NCBI GenBank assembly: GCA_024278335.1
Contig: JAJRTJ010000002.1
Coordinates: 81,008-130,224 of the forward strand
Origin: an archaeon
Lineage (GTDB): Archaea > Nanobdellota > Nanobdellia > Pacearchaeales > GW2011-AR1
DNA length: 49,217 nucleotides
Direction of reading: 5' to 3'
Each line of letters starts with the position of its first letter. The stretch's first letter is position 1. This document shows positions 48,506 to 49,217 of the stretch, piece after piece. The position numbers and the translations under genes were made by a program. Under the pieces are notes generated by a model. It was not told where the DNA came from. It worked only from the letters and a program-made list of their open reading frames with translations, and searched no databases.

Positions 48506-48688
48506 TTATTTAAAGATTTTTACAAGCATCCAAAGACCACTAAGACCAATAAGTGCATAAACAAGGACAATTAGCCAACTTATTGAAAGATATTGGACTA
48601 ATTCTGCCTGAGGGCTTAGAGCATAAAGACCCCAGTTTAAAGCACCAATTGCCGAAAGAACACTTGCTGTTTTTTCTAATCCAGCCAT
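48506..48688 (-). CDS. DUF378 small membrane protein
   Basis: The 60 residues form two membrane helices with SAIGALNWGLYAL (about 12-24) and LIGLSGLWMLVKIF, the DUF378 signature A-x-N-W-G-L. Function unknown. GGAGG about eight bases before the ATG is a strong ribosome-binding site. Confidence 0.85.
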   Translation of the reverse strand: MAGLEKTASVLSAIGALNWGLYALSPQAELVQYLSISWLIVLVYALIGLSGLWMLVKIFK

Positions 48689-48841
48689 TTTATCAACCTC
48701 CTTAAAAATATATATTTTTACACTATTTAAGTTTAACTTTTTTGAAAATTTATCTTATAAAGACATTCTTCAAATTTTTGCTGTTTAATAGAATAAAACA
48801 AGAAAATAAGTAGCAAGATTTCTTTAATCAAAAAGATATTC

Positions 48842-49217
48842 AAATGAGGCTGTTAGTAGTTGTCTGCTGAATCCGTCGGGCGAACCCCTTCGAACTTACA
48901 CAGCAACTCTATCAACGCAATCTTCTATTGCGGCCTTTGTTGTTTCGTTTTGCGGTCTGCTTCGAGCTTAGATGCTTTCAGCTCTTATCAGTCTAATGCG
49001 TAGCTACTCGGCCTGCCAGTTGACAACCGATCACCAGAGGCATCCAAGTACCGTTCCTCTCGTACTAGATACTTGTTCCACTCAAACAACAACACTCCTA
49101 GTAGATATCATACAAACTGTCTCGCGACGTTCTTAACCCAGCTAACGATCCCTTTTAATGCGTGAACTCCGACACCCTTGCACGCTTCTGCACGCGCAGG
49201 ATAGGGAGAGCCGACAG
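48842..49217 (-). rRNA. 23S ribosomal RNA, 3' part (continues beyond the window)
   Basis: The minus strand contains the sarcin-ricin loop (AGTACGAGAGGAAC), the following GATCGGTTGTCAACTGGCAG region, and upstream GTTAGCTGGGTTAAGAACGT and GACAGTTTG, all universally conserved near the 23S 3' end. The 3' end near 48842 is estimated. No 5S gene or tRNA follows in the window. Confidence 0.92.

Overview
The window looks like a chromosome segment of a DPANN archaeon, most likely of the Pacearchaeota/Woesearchaeota type; this placement is inferred from gene content and no search was run. Archaeal markers are Spt5, RNA polymerase subunit Rpo12, eL43, eL31, eL39, eS19, prefoldin beta, PCNA, a small histone, TrmY and SepF. 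Small-genome DPANN traits are a single-chain fused primase, a form III RuBisCO, an archaeosortase-like protein, many class III (pilin-type) signal peptides and short or leaderless transcripts behind clear TATA boxes. The DNA is AT-rich, so the few GC-rich structured islets stand out.

Layout. 1-3151 (+): information-processing genes (spt5, uL11, tRNA-Pro, eL43, rpo12, prefoldin beta), then sepF and a shortened Dph2-like gene. 3148-10446: cell-surface genes, including a secreted CARDB-like protein, an archaeosortase-like protein, a DedA protein, two related membrane proteins and an S-layer protein (-) with a long structured leader holding a 52-codon ORF. 10704-11057 (+): an HTH regulator. 11054-27202 (-): a 16 kb pilin/adhesin locus. 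It opens with a tiny ribbon-helix-helix regulator and its operator. Module 1 follows (pilin-like protein plus a 1223-residue Cys-rich surface protein), then a diverged and split module 2 (pilin-like protein, 527-residue N-half, linker gene fragments, and a 1003-residue C-half with an intein-like Hint domain), then four more pilin-like proteins. Three HEPN/MNT toxin-antitoxin pairs sit inside this locus. 27304-46250: mostly housekeeping genes (PCNA, fused primase, surface proteins, histone, LysRS, RNase H, acylphosphatase, TrmY, Cbf5, radical SAM, AlkD, ribosomal proteins, YhbY, NFACT-R, NUDIX, RuBisCO, CysRS). 46287-49217: a pilin, tRNA-Phe with repeat scars, RNase P RNA, a transporter, a DUF378 protein and the 3' end of 23S rRNA.

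The most unusual signal is a set of short hairpin-forming inserts, plus one HEPN/MNT cassette, that lie beside a duplicated copy of the 5' end of the gene they interrupt. This is seen at the RuBisCO start (7 bp repeated), at tRNA-Phe (21 bp and 12 bp repeated) and at a linker gene (42 bp repeated). At RuBisCO and tRNA-Phe the TATA box is correctly spaced for the outer, non-functional copy, and the intact gene lies behind the insert. Two inserts share an almost identical 30-nt core. This suggests an undescribed family of miniature elements that insert at gene 5' ends and leave the gene intact.

Other points: a (GA)8 tract whose length would decide whether two surface ORFs are fused; a coupled small ORF in the S-layer leader; a 15-codon leader ORF created by the insert ahead of RuBisCO; a Dph2-like protein missing its first domain; and a uL11 C-terminal tail cut by a stop codon, with the tail still readable in frame behind it.
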